This document shows, one piece after another, positions 45,698-54,138 of a stretch of 64,000 bases of DNA (its first letter is position 1; the number at the start of each line of letters is the position of its first letter). The position numbers were made by a program, and so were the translations under genes. The stretch is from Paracoccus sanguinis (GTDB taxonomy: Bacteria > Pseudomonadota > Alphaproteobacteria > Rhodobacterales > Rhodobacteraceae): positions 496,001 to 560,000 of the forward strand of contig NZ_FNNA01000002.1 in the NCBI RefSeq assembly GCF_900106665.1, given 5' to 3'. Below the pieces are notes generated by a model that was not told where the DNA came from, made no database searches, and worked only from the letters and a program-made list of their open reading frames with translations.

Positions 45698-45746
45698 CCC
45701 GCGCCCCCTGCGATGTTGCCCGCCGTCATGGCAACGGGGATGGGGC

Positions 45747-46214
45747 ATGAGCCGAAGTTTGGCAAGGGTCGAGGCGGCGCTGGCGGCAGCCGAGCTGCCC
45801 GTGCGGGTGATCGAGGCCGGCGCCTGCCGCACCGCCGAGGAGGCCGCGGCCGCGGTCGGCTGCGCGGTGGACCAGATCGCCAAGTCGATCATCTTCCGCG
45901 GCGAGGACACGGGCCATGTCGTGCTGTTCCTGACCGCCGGCGGCAACCGGGTCGATCCGGCCAAGGCGTCCGCGGTCGCCGGGCAACGGCTGGGCAAGGC
46001 CGACGCGGCGCTGATCCGGGCCGAGACGGGCTTTGCCATCGGCGGGGTGGCGCCGGTCGGGCACCTCGGCCCGGTCGAGGCCTACTGGGACCCGCGCCTG
46101 TCCGAGTTCGACACCGTCTGGGCCGCCCCCGGCACGCCCCGCCACGTCTTTGCCGACCCTCCCGCGGCGCTCTGCCGCGCCGCCGGGGCGCGGGTCGCCG
46201 ATTTCACCGCCTGA
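45747..46214 (+). CDS. YbaK/EbsC-family aminoacyl-tRNA deacylase
   Basis: 155 residues, ProX/YbaK editing fold. The key Lys is in VDQIAKSIIFRGE, the glycine motif is FAIGGVAPVGHLG. Members hydrolyse mischarged tRNA (Cys-tRNA-Pro or Ala-tRNA-Pro). The final 11 bases overlap the 3' end of the opposite DUF421 gene. Confidence 0.93.
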   Translation: MSRSLARVEAALAAAELPVRVIEAGACRTAEEAAAAVGCAVDQIAKSIIFRGEDTGHVVLFLTAGGNRVDPAKASAVAGQRLGKADAALIRAETGFAIGGVAPVGHLGPVEAYWDPRLSEFDTVWAAPGTPRHVFADPPAALCRAAGARVADFTA

Positions 46215-46929
46215 CGTCGGGACCGGGGCTTTCGGGCGGGTCGGACGGGCGGGTCCACCGGCTGCACCCGCAGTCCGGGCAGGCGGCGGACGCGGAGGCG
46301 TGGATGGCCCCGCAGTTGAGGCAGCAGGCGGCCTCTCCCGCCCGGGCGGGCGGGGGGGCGCTGGCCTCGGACGACGGCAGCAGGTTCAGGGGCGGGACGA
46401 TGGCGAGGCCCGGGGCGGGCCGCTCGCGCCGGACCACCGACAGCCCGCCCCCGGCCTCGAGATAGGCCGCCGCGACCTCGCCCAGGTTCTGCACCCCGGC
46501 CATCCGCAGCATCGCCTTGACCTCGAGCGCGCTCAGGTCGCGGTGCGCCATGCCTTCGGGCAGCAGCCGCCCGCCGCTCAGCACCGCGACCGGGCGGCCG
46601 TCGATCAGGTGCTTGACCCGCTCGGACCGCTCGATGAGCGAGTCGATCAGCTTGTTCAGCCCCACGATCACCGTGACCACGGTCATCGCCTGCAGCATCG
46701 GCACGTCGTCGTAGAAGGTGGCGTCGCCGACCGCCGAGCCGAGCGCGATGACCAGCAGCAGATCCACCATCGAGAGCTGCGCGACCGAGCGCCCGCCGAT
46801 CCAGCGGATCAGCGCGAGGGTGTAGCCATAGATGATGACGGTGCGCACGACGATCTCGGCGTAATAGAGCGGCGGGTGTTCCCCGAAGAACATCCGCCCC
46901 AGTTCGAAGGGCGCGACGGGATCGTCCAT
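46204..46929 (-). CDS. DUF421 (YetF-type) membrane protein with C-terminal zinc ribbon
   Basis: 241 residues. Three transmembrane helices (IVVRTVIIYGYTLALIRWIGG; SMVDLLLVIALGSAVGD; MLQAMTVVTVIVGLNKLI) are followed by the YetF cytoplasmic domain (GRPVAVLSGGRLLPEGMAHRDLS; AAYLEAGGGLSVVRR). The end has CCLNCGAIHAS...ACPDCGC, four to five cysteines in CxxC pairs like a zinc ribbon; this is not usual in DUF421 proteins. Its 3' end overlaps ybaK by 11 bases. Confidence 0.88.
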   Translation of the reverse strand: MDDPVAPFELGRMFFGEHPPLYYAEIVVRTVIIYGYTLALIRWIGGRSVAQLSMVDLLLVIALGSAVGDATFYDDVPMLQAMTVVTVIVGLNKLIDSLIERSERVKHLIDGRPVAVLSGGRLLPEGMAHRDLSALEVKAMLRMAGVQNLGEVAAAYLEAGGGLSVVRRERPAPGLAIVPPLNLLPSSEASAPPPARAGEAACCLNCGAIHASASAACPDCGCSRWTRPSDPPESPGPDVRR

Positions 46930-47002
46930 GTTTCACCTCGGGTCACGGGAACCGCCTGACGCGGCGTGGCTTTCCGGCGGGTGCGACCCGCGTGAGGATG
47001 TG

Positions 47003-48229
47003 ATGACCAAGGATGCCGAGACCCGCAAGGACGACCTGAGAACCGGCGACAGCTTCTGGTTGCACACCCCGCGCATCACCCCGCCGGCCGGGCCGATGCC
47101 GGCGCGGTCGGGGTGGGATACGGTGGTGGTTGGGGCCGGGATCAGCGGCGCGCTGGTGGCCGAGGCGCTGAGCCGGGCGGGCCGCAAGGTGCTCGTGCTC
47201 GACCGTCGCCGGGCGGTGCGCGGCTCGACCCCCGCCTCGACGGCGATGATCCAGCACGAGATCGACGTGCCGCTGTCGCGGCTGATCCGGCAGACCGGCC
47301 GGGCGCGGGCCGAGGGGGCGTGGCTGCGCTCGGTCCAGGCGGTGGGCGACCTGGTTGCGCTGACCCGGCGGCTCAAGATCGACTGCGACATGCAGCCGAA
47401 GCGGGCGCTCTATGTCGCCGGCGACGACATGGGCGGGCGCGGGCTCAAGACCGAGGCCGAGGCGCGCCATGCGGCGGGAATCGCCTGCGAATACCTGTCG
47501 CGGGCCGCGCTGCGCGCGCGGTTCGGAATCGACCGGACCGCGGCGATCGTCTCGGACGCGTCGGCCAGCGCCAACCCGGCGCAGCTGGCCGCAGGGCTGC
47601 TCGCCGCCGCCGTCGCCCGCGGCGCGGTCATTGCCGAGGGGGTCGAGGTCACCGACATGGCCGAGCTGCCCGGCGGCGTGGCGCTCGCCACCCGCGACGG
47701 CTGCGTGATCACCGCCGCACATGCGGTCTTCTGCACCGGCTACGAGTTCCTGCCCAGCATGGAGAGCCCGAGCCACGAGATCACCTCGACCTGGGCGCTC
47801 GCCTCGCGGCCGCGGGTGGCCCACCCGGCCTGGCTCGACCAGTTCCTCGTGTGGGAGGCGTCGGACCCCTATCTCTACTTCCGCACCACGCCGCAGGGGC
47901 GGCTGATCGTCGGCGGCGAGGACGAGGACAGCCCGGACCGCAACGACGACCCCGCGCTGCTGGACCGCAAGGCCGCGGTCATCGCCGAGAAGCTGCGGGC
48001 GCTGACCGGGATCGAGATCGGGACGCCGGCCTATGTCTGGTCGGCGCCGTTCGGCAACACCACCGACGGGCTGCCGATCATCGACCGGGTGCCGGGGCAC
48101 GAGCGGGTGTTCTCGGTCATGGGGTTCGGCGGCAACGGGATCACCTTCTCGATGATCGCGGCGCAGATCGTGGCGGCCGCGATCGCCGGCAAGCCCGACC
48201 CGGACGCGGGGCTGTTCGCGTTCCGCTGA
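47003..48229 (+). CDS. FAD-dependent oxidoreductase (DAO family)
   Basis: 408 residues. FAD motif DTVVVGAGISGALVAEALSRAG, then RRAVRGSTPASTAMIQHEID, and C-terminal YVWSAPFGNTTDGLPIIDRV with VMGFGGNGITFSM. The DAO fold covers D-amino-acid and sarcosine-like oxidases; the substrate cannot be predicted. GAGG about six bases before ATG 47003 decides the start. A 73-base gap separates it from the divergent DUF421 gene. A repeat element follows. Confidence 0.9.
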   Translation: MTKDAETRKDDLRTGDSFWLHTPRITPPAGPMPARSGWDTVVVGAGISGALVAEALSRAGRKVLVLDRRRAVRGSTPASTAMIQHEIDVPLSRLIRQTGRARAEGAWLRSVQAVGDLVALTRRLKIDCDMQPKRALYVAGDDMGGRGLKTEAEARHAAGIACEYLSRAALRARFGIDRTAAIVSDASASANPAQLAAGLLAAAVARGAVIAEGVEVTDMAELPGGVALATRDGCVITAAHAVFCTGYEFLPSMESPSHEITSTWALASRPRVAHPAWLDQFLVWEASDPYLYFRTTPQGRLIVGGEDEDSPDRNDDPALLDRKAAVIAEKLRALTGIEIGTPAYVWSAPFGNTTDGLPIIDRVPGHERVFSVMGFGGNGITFSMIAAQIVAAAIAGKPDPDAGLFAFR

Positions 48230-48239
48230 ACGGGCACGC

Positions 48240-48290
48240 GCGGGGGCTGTCTGCCCCCGCACCCCCGAGGATATTTCGGCAAGGAAGAAG
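48240..48290 (+). repeat. Stem-loop/GATATTT repeat element (3' of the FAD oxidoreductase)
   Basis: GCGGGGGC-TGTCT-GCCCCCGC (48240-48260), then core GGATATTTCGGCAAGGAAGA from 48269. It lies ten bases after the stop, same orientation, and between convergent genes. Confidence 0.75.
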
Positions 48291-48307
48291 TCTGACCGCC
48301 GGGGCTG

Positions 48308-48814
48308 TCAGCCCTTGGCGAGATGCTCGCGGAACGCGTCGAACACGCGGTCGTAGACCGCGCGCTTGAACGGCACGATCTTGCCCGAGATCTCCTCGGG
48401 CGCCATCCACTGCCAGGCGTCGAACTCGGGGTGGTCGGTGGCGATGTTCACCTGCTCGTCGGTGCCGCGGTAGCGGACGAGGAACCACTTCTGCGACTGA
48501 CCGCCGTAGCGGCCCTTCCAGATCTTGCCGACCAGCTCGGGCGGCAGGTCGTAGCGCACCCAGTCCGGGGTCTCGGCCACCACGTCGCAGAGATCGGCAG
48601 AAATCCCCGTCTCTTCCCACAGCTCGCGCAAGGCGGCCTCGTGCGGGTCCTCGCCCTTGTCGATCCCGCCCTGCGGCATCTGCCAGGCGTCGGCGGCGTT
48701 GTCGATGCGGTGGCCGGCGAAGACCCGGCCGGCCTCGTTGATCAGCACCACCCCCGCGCAGGGGCGATAGGGCAGCCCCGCGGGGCCGAGCGGGCCTTCC
48801 TGCCTCTTGGTCAT
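48308..48814 (-). CDS. rppH: RNA pyrophosphohydrolase RppH
   Basis: 168-residue Nudix hydrolase that removes pyrophosphate from the 5' end of mRNA and so starts its decay. The Nudix box [22 protein letters not shown] is intact, as are [11 protein letters not shown] and [17 protein letters not shown] is an RppH hallmark. It overlaps ctpA by four bases. Confidence 0.95.
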   Translation of the reverse strand: MTKRQEGPLGPAGLPYRPCAGVVLINEAGRVFAGHRIDNAADAWQMPQGGIDKGEDPHEAALRELWEETGISADLCDVVAETPDWVRYDLPPELVGKIWKGRYGGQSQKWFLVRYRGTDEQVNIATDHPEFDAWQWMAPEEISGKIVPFKRAVYDRVFDAFREHLAKG

Positions 48815-50484
48815 GGCTTGGGCGCCGGGGCGTCGGTGGGACGGTCGGCGGGACGATCCACCGGAGCGTCGGCCGGCGGGGCCGCGTCGGGGGTGTCCGT
48901 GGCGCCGTCGGTCGCGACGTCTGTGGCGCCCTCGGGGGCCGCGTCGGTCGCGGCGTCGGGGGTCGTCCCGGCGTCGGTTCCTGCATCGGTCCCGGCATCG
49001 GGGGCGGCGGCGTCGGTCGCGGCGGGCTCGCCGTCGGCCGGATCACCCTCGCCGCTCGGCGCCGCCCCCTCGCGGGCGGCGTTCGAGGTCGCGTCCTGCC
49101 CGGTCACCGCGGGCTTGGCCGCGTCGGCCACGTCGCGGGCCGAGAAATCGACCGCCGCGAGGCCCTTGAGGATGTCGACCGCGTAGGCGAGTTGGTAATC
49201 CTCCTCGCGCAGCTTGGCGGTGGCCTCGACCTGCTTGGCCTCCTCCTCGATCTGCCGCTTTTCCTCGTCGCTGATGGCGTCGTTGTTCAGCGCGCCCCGC
49301 AGGTCGCTTTCCGAGGTGGTGAAGCGCGAGGCGCTGCGCGGCGTATCTTCCGCGCCGGCCTCGTCCTTGGGCTGGGCGGGGGGCTGTTCCACGATGATGT
49401 CGGGGTTGATCCCCATCGCCTGGATCGAGCGCCCCGAGGGGGTGTAATACCGCGCCGTGGTCAGCCGGATCGCGCTGTCCGAGGTCACCGGCACGACCGT
49501 CTGCACCGAGCCCTTGCCGAAGGACTTGGTGCCGACGACGATCGCCCGGCGGTGGTCCTGCAGCGCGCCCGTGACGATCTCGGAGGCGCTCGCCGAGCCG
49601 CCGTTGATCAGCGCCACCATCGGCTTGCCCTGCGCCAGATCGCCCGGCTCGGCGTTCCAGCGCTCGTTGTCCTCGGGGTTGCGGCCGCGGGTCGAGGTGA
49701 TCTCACCCTTGTCGAGGAAGGCGTCCGACACCCGCACCGCCTGGTCGAGCAGCCCGCCCGGATTGTTCCTCAGATCGAGGACGAAGCCCGTCACCTTGTC
49801 GATGCCGCCCGCCGCCTTGACCTGCTTCTCAAGCTCGGCCTTGAGCGTGTCATAGGTCTCGTCGTTGAAGGTGGCGACGCGCAGGACGACGGCGTGGCCC
49901 TCGACCCGGCTGCGGACCACGGTCAGCTTGATCGTCTCGCGCGTCATCTTGACGTCGAAGGGCTCTTTCTCGTCCTTGCGCAGGATGGTCACCGTGACCT
50001 CGGACCCGATCGGGCCGCGCATCTTCTCGACCGCCTCGTCGAGCGACATCCCCATCAGCGATTCGCCGTTCACGTGGCTGATGAAGTCGCCGGGCTTGAT
50101 GCCAGCTTCGGCCGCGGGCGTGCCGTCCATGGGCGAGATCACCTTGACCAGCCCGTCCTCTTGCCCCACCTCGATCCCGAGGCCGCCGAAGCTGCCGCGG
50201 GTCTGTTCCTGCATGTCCTGATAGTCCTTGGCGGCGAGGAACGAGGAATGCGGGTCGAGCGAGGTCAGCATCCCGTTGATCGCCGCCTCGATCAGGGTCT
50301 TGGCGTCCACGCTTTCGACGTAGTCCTGCTGCACCCGCTCGAACACGTTGCCGAACAGGTCGAGCTGTTCGTAGACCGAGGACGACTTGGCCTCGTCCTG
50401 CGCGAGCAGCGGCCCCGCCAGCGTGGTGGTCAGCAAGAGCCCGGCGAGCGCGCCGCCGATGCCGGCCATGAGATAGTTTTTCAT
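48811..50484 (-). CDS. ctpA: Carboxyl-terminal processing protease CtpA (S41)
   Basis: 557 residues. An N-terminal signal ([21 protein letters not shown]), then the S41 N-terminal helices, a PDZ domain ([32 protein letters not shown]), and the protease core with catalytic Ser in [14 protein letters not shown] and Lys in [12 protein letters not shown]. The last 130 residues or so form an Ala/Asp/Thr/Pro-rich low-complexity tail with [13 protein letters not shown]. It cleaves exported proteins in the periplasm, and in related bacteria it acts on the envelope. It overlaps envC-like and rppH genes by four bases each. Confidence 0.94.
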   Translation of the reverse strand: MKNYLMAGIGGALAGLLLTTTLAGPLLAQDEAKSSSVYEQLDLFGNVFERVQQDYVESVDAKTLIEAAINGMLTSLDPHSSFLAAKDYQDMQEQTRGSFGGLGIEVGQEDGLVKVISPMDGTPAAEAGIKPGDFISHVNGESLMGMSLDEAVEKMRGPIGSEVTVTILRKDEKEPFDVKMTRETIKLTVVRSRVEGHAVVLRVATFNDETYDTLKAELEKQVKAAGGIDKVTGFVLDLRNNPGGLLDQAVRVSDAFLDKGEITSTRGRNPEDNERWNAEPGDLAQGKPMVALINGGSASASEIVTGALQDHRRAIVVGTKSFGKGSVQTVVPVTSDSAIRLTTARYYTPSGRSIQAMGINPDIIVEQPPAQPKDEAGAEDTPRSASRFTTSESDLRGALNNDAISDEEKRQIEEEAKQVEATAKLREEDYQLAYAVDILKGLAAVDFSARDVADAAKPAVTGQDATSNAAREGAAPSGEGDPADGEPAATDAAAPDAGTDAGTDAGTTPDAATDAAPEGATDVATDGATDTPDAAPPADAPVDRPADRPTDAPAPKP

Positions 50485-51836
50485 TCCGTGGTCCTGACCT
50501 GCTGTTCTGTTCCGGGCGCGCCCGCGGGCGGCGTGTCGGGTGTCGTCTCGGCTGTCGTCTCGGCGGCGGACGGGGCCGCCGCTATGACCGGATTCATCAC
50601 GAACCATTCGGCCGGGTCCAGCGTTTCCTTGCCCTGCCGCAGCTCGATATAGAGCGATTGCGCCGCCGGCAGCGGATGGGTGCCGGTCGCGGCCTCGACG
50701 AATCCGGCCCCGAACTCGGCCGCCGGGCCCTCGTTGCCACCCATGATCCCCAAGGGTTCCCCGGCCGCAACCACGTCGCCGGTGGCCCCGAAGACCTGCG
50801 CCATGCCGGCCAGCACCAACAGGTAGCCGCGCGCTGGCTCGACGATCATCACATTGCCGTAATCGAGCAGCGGGCCGCGATAGCGGATCGTCGCGGGCCA
50901 GGGCGCGGTGACCAGCGCCGCGGGGGCGGTGGTCAGCGTGATCCCGGGCCGCTCGATTCCCCGCGCGTCGGGCTTGCGGTAGCCGCGCGCCAGCTCACCC
51001 AGCGCGGGCAGCGGCAGGCTGCCCTCGGCGGCCTCGAAATCGGCCATCGGGGCGCCGATGTCCTGTTCCATCTGGGTGATGCCCTGGGCAAAGGCGTCGA
51101 GCGTGTCGGCCGACTTGACCAGCGCCGTCAGCTCGGCCGGGTCCTCGCCGAAGCGGGTCGGGACCGACGAGCGGTCGGTGACGGCCGAGGCGAGCAGCCG
51201 CCGCGCCTCCTGCACCTGCCCGAGCCCCTGGGCGAGGGTGTCGGCGGCCGATTGCTCGATCCGGCGGACGGTGGCGATCTCGTCGAGGCCGGACTTGAGC
51301 CGGTCGGCCTCGGCCCTGAGCGCCGGGGTGATGGCCGAAATCACCATCCCCGACTGCGCCGTGCCCGTCGCGCCTGCGGGGTGCAGCAGCATCAGCGTCT
51401 CGGGGGATTGCTGCATCGCGGTCATCACCCCGAGGATGCGCGACAGCCGGTCGCGGCGGGCGTCGAACTCGGCCCGGACCTGCCGCTCGCGCAGGCTGGC
51501 GCGGCGCAGGCTGTCCCTGAGCGCGGCCTGCCCCTGCTCGTAGGCGCGGATCACCTGGCCCAGCGCGATCACCTGATCGTCGGCGGTCAGCGCCCCGTCC
51601 AGCGTGCCGATGGCGGCCCTCAACGCATCGGCCGCGGCGGCGGCTTCGGCGGCGGCGGCCTCGGCCGGGGTCTCGCCCTCGGGCAGGGCGGCGGCGTCGG
51701 CGCCGCTGGCCGTGGTGACCGCGCTCTGCCCCCCTTCCGTCACCACCGCCTGCGCCAGCGCCCCCGCGGGCAGCGCGAGAAGGCAGAGCGCGAGGGCGGC
51801 AGTCAGGCGAAGGGGCGTGTCGGGGTGCCGCGTCAC
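50481..51836 (-). CDS. EnvC-like murein hydrolase activator (degenerate M23)
   Basis: 451 residues. A signal peptide (LRLTAALALCLLALPAGALAQ), a coiled coil of roughly 200 residues (AAAEAAAAADALRAAIG through ALRDSLRRASLRERQVRAEFDARRDRLSRIL), then an M23/LytM-like C-terminal domain. The metal ligands of active M23 peptidases are missing (GNVMIVEPARGYLLVLAGMAQ and LYIELRQG replace the His motifs), as in EnvC, which activates amidases at the division site. The GTG start at 51836 overlaps the gpmI stop. Confidence 0.9.
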   Translation of the reverse strand: MTRHPDTPLRLTAALALCLLALPAGALAQAVVTEGGQSAVTTASGADAAALPEGETPAEAAAAEAAAAADALRAAIGTLDGALTADDQVIALGQVIRAYEQGQAALRDSLRRASLRERQVRAEFDARRDRLSRILGVMTAMQQSPETLMLLHPAGATGTAQSGMVISAITPALRAEADRLKSGLDEIATVRRIEQSAADTLAQGLGQVQEARRLLASAVTDRSSVPTRFGEDPAELTALVKSADTLDAFAQGITQMEQDIGAPMADFEAAEGSLPLPALGELARGYRKPDARGIERPGITLTTAPAALVTAPWPATIRYRGPLLDYGNVMIVEPARGYLLVLAGMAQVFGATGDVVAAGEPLGIMGGNEGPAAEFGAGFVEAATGTHPLPAAQSLYIELRQGKETLDPAEWFVMNPVIAAAPSAAETTAETTPDTPPAGAPGTEQQVRTTE

Positions 51837-53377
51837 GGGGCCGGCTTTTCGATCAGGCTCTGCCCGGTCATCTCGGGCGGCAGCGGCAGGCCCATGAGGT
51901 CGAGAACCGTCGGCGCCACGTCGGCCAGCCGCCCGCCCTGCCGCAGCGTGGCCCCCTCGGGCCCGCCGTAGACGATCACCGGCACCGGGTTCGTCGTGTG
52001 CGCCGTGTGCGGGCCGCCGGTCACCGGGTCCACCATCGTCTCGCAGTTGCCGTGGTCGGCGATGATCACCGCCGCGCCGCCCACCGCGTCGAGCGCCGAA
52101 AGCATGGCGCCCACGCCCCGGTCCACCGCCTCGCAGGCGCGGATCGCGGCGGGCAGGCTGCCGGTGTGGCCGACCATGTCGGGGTTGGCGAAGTTGACCA
52201 CGATCAGGTCGTAGCCCGCGCCGATGGCGGCGACGAGCCGCTCGGTCACCTCGGCCGCCGCCATCTCGGGGGCGAGGTCGTAGGTCGCCACCTTGGGGCT
52301 TTGCGGCATGAAGCGGTCCTCGCCCGCCTCGGGCGCCTCTTTCCCGCCGTTGAGGAAGAAGGTGACGTGCGGGTATTTCTCGGTCTCGGCCAGCCGGAAC
52401 TGCCGCAGGCCCTGCGCCGCGACCCAGGCGCCCAGCGTGTTGACCACCTGCCGCTTGGGGTAGGCCGCGGTCATGAAGCCGTCGTGGAGCGCCGAATAAT
52501 CCACCATCCCCAGCACCGCCCCCCAGGCCGGGCGGCCGGTCACGTCGAAGGCCGCGAAATCGGGCTGGGCCAGCGCCGCCATGATCTCGCGCGCCCGGTC
52601 GGCGCGGAAGTTGAGGCAGAAGATCCCGTCCCCGTCCCGCGCCCCGGCGTAGCCTGCGACGACATGGGGCAGGATGAACTCGTCGGTCTCGCCGCGGGCG
52701 TAGCTTTCGACGACGGCGGCATCGGCGGTCAGCGCCGGCAGGCCCTCGGCGCGGGTGATGGCGGCGTAGGCCTTTTCCACCCGCTCCCACCGGTTGTCGC
52801 GGTCCATGGCGTAGTAGCGGCCGATCACGGTGCCGATGCGGGCATCCTCGGGCAGGCTGCCGGCCAGCTCGGTGATGAAGCCCTGCGCCGACTGCGGCGG
52901 CACGTCGCGCCCGTCGGTGACGGCGTGGATCACGACCGGCACGCCGGCCTCGGCCACGGCCCGGGCGGCCGCGGCGATATGGGTCAGGTGCCCGTGCACG
53001 CCGCCGTTCGAGACGACGCCGATCAGATGCGCCGTCCCCCCCGTCTCGCGCAGGCGGGCGACGAAGGCGCCGATGCCGGTGTTGGCGAAGAAGCTGCCGT
53101 CCTCGATGGCGAGGTCGATCTGGCCCAGGTCCATCGCCACCACCCGGCCCGCGCCGATGTTGGTGTGCCCGACCTCGGAGTTGCCCATCTGCCCGCGCGG
53201 CAGCCCGACATCGGGGCCGAAGGTGACGAGCGTGGCGTTCGGGCATTCGGCCCGCAGCCGGTCATAGTTCGGCGTGGCGGCCTGGTCCGGGGCGCTCTGT
53301 TCGGGACGGTCCGAGATGCCCCAGCCGTCGAGGATGCAGAGGACCACGGGACGCGGGGGGTGGTTCGGCTGGCTCAT
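51833..53377 (-). CDS. gpmI: 2,3-bisphosphoglycerate-independent phosphoglycerate mutase
   Basis: 514-residue manganese enzyme of glycolysis and gluconeogenesis, interconverting 2- and 3-phosphoglycerate. VVLCILDGWGIS holds the first metal Asp; the catalytic Ser is in GQMGNSEVGHTNIGAGR; FANPDMVGHTG and IIADHGNCE complete the metal site. Length matches the family. It is the first gene of gpmI-envC-ctpA-rppH. Confidence 0.97.
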   Translation of the reverse strand: MSQPNHPPRPVVLCILDGWGISDRPEQSAPDQAATPNYDRLRAECPNATLVTFGPDVGLPRGQMGNSEVGHTNIGAGRVVAMDLGQIDLAIEDGSFFANTGIGAFVARLRETGGTAHLIGVVSNGGVHGHLTHIAAAARAVAEAGVPVVIHAVTDGRDVPPQSAQGFITELAGSLPEDARIGTVIGRYYAMDRDNRWERVEKAYAAITRAEGLPALTADAAVVESYARGETDEFILPHVVAGYAGARDGDGIFCLNFRADRAREIMAALAQPDFAAFDVTGRPAWGAVLGMVDYSALHDGFMTAAYPKRQVVNTLGAWVAAQGLRQFRLAETEKYPHVTFFLNGGKEAPEAGEDRFMPQSPKVATYDLAPEMAAAEVTERLVAAIGAGYDLIVVNFANPDMVGHTGSLPAAIRACEAVDRGVGAMLSALDAVGGAAVIIADHGNCETMVDPVTGGPHTAHTTNPVPVIVYGGPEGATLRQGGRLADVAPTVLDLMGLPLPPEMTGQSLIEKPAP

Positions 53378-53483
53378 GGCAGTTCCCTGTTTCAGGCCGC
53401 GGTTCTAAGGGCCGGGGCGAGCGGGGGCAAGGCGGGGGGCAAGGCGAGTGGCGGCGAGGCGGGGGGCGGGTGTCACCCGTCGA

Positions 53484-53545
53484 GGGGGCGCTGCCCCCGC
53501 CACCCCTGCGGGGCGGCCCCCCGGGATATTTAGGGCAAGGAAGAA
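53484..53545 (+). repeat. Stem-loop/GATATTT repeat element between gpmI and dut
   Basis: GGGGGC-GCT-GCCCCC (53484-53498), then a GC-rich linker and core GGATATTTAGGGCAAGGAAG from 53524, one base longer than the other cores. Oriented plus, with no plus-strand gene before it: its neighbours gpmI and dut are divergent. The rest of the 53378-53658 gap shows no gene. Confidence 0.7.
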
Positions 53546-53658
53546 TGAGTGCCGCGGGCGCGCGGGTGCGGGCGGGCGGTGACGGCGCGGGGCGCTTGGC
53601 CTATGGGAGGGCGCGAGCGACCCCGCCCCGGCGGGGCCGAGAATCGAAGGAGAGGCCG

Positions 53659-54138
53659 ATGAGTTTCGCCACCACCCCGCGGGTCGAGATCCGGGTGCTC
53701 GATCCGCGCCTGCGCGACTGGGGCCTGCCCGACTGGCAGACGACGGGCTCCGCCGCGCTCGACCTGCGGGCCTGCCTCGTCGCTCCGGTCGAGATCGTCG
53801 CGGGGGCGGCGGCGGTGCTGATCCCGACCGGGATCGCGCTGCACATGGCCGACCCGCATCTGGCCGCGCTGATCCTGCCGCGCTCGGGGCTCGGGCACGG
53901 CAAGGGGCTGGTGATGGGCAATGCCGTCGGGCTGATCGACGCCGACTATACCCAGCAGATCATGGTCAGCGCCTGGAACCGCAACCCTCCCGGCGCGCCG
54001 CCGATCCCGATCGCGCCGGGCGAGCGGATCGCGCAGATGCTGTTCGTCCCCGTGGTCCGCCCGGTGCTGGCCGAGGTCGAGGCGTTCTCGGCTTCGACCG
54101 GGCGGCAGGGCGGCTTCGGCTCGACGGGGGCCACATGA
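53659..54138 (+). CDS. dut: dUTP diphosphatase
   Basis: 159-residue trimeric dUTPase that removes dUTP and supplies dUMP. All five motifs are visible: TGSAALDLRAC, PRSGLGHGKGLVMGNAVGLID, DADYTQQIMVSAWNR, GERIAQMLFVPV and RQGGFGSTG. AAGGAGAGG sits before ATG 53659. It overlaps the next gene by four bases. Confidence 0.95.
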   Translation: MSFATTPRVEIRVLDPRLRDWGLPDWQTTGSAALDLRACLVAPVEIVAGAAAVLIPTGIALHMADPHLAALILPRSGLGHGKGLVMGNAVGLIDADYTQQIMVSAWNRNPPGAPPIPIAPGERIAQMLFVPVVRPVLAEVEAFSASTGRQGGFGSTGAT

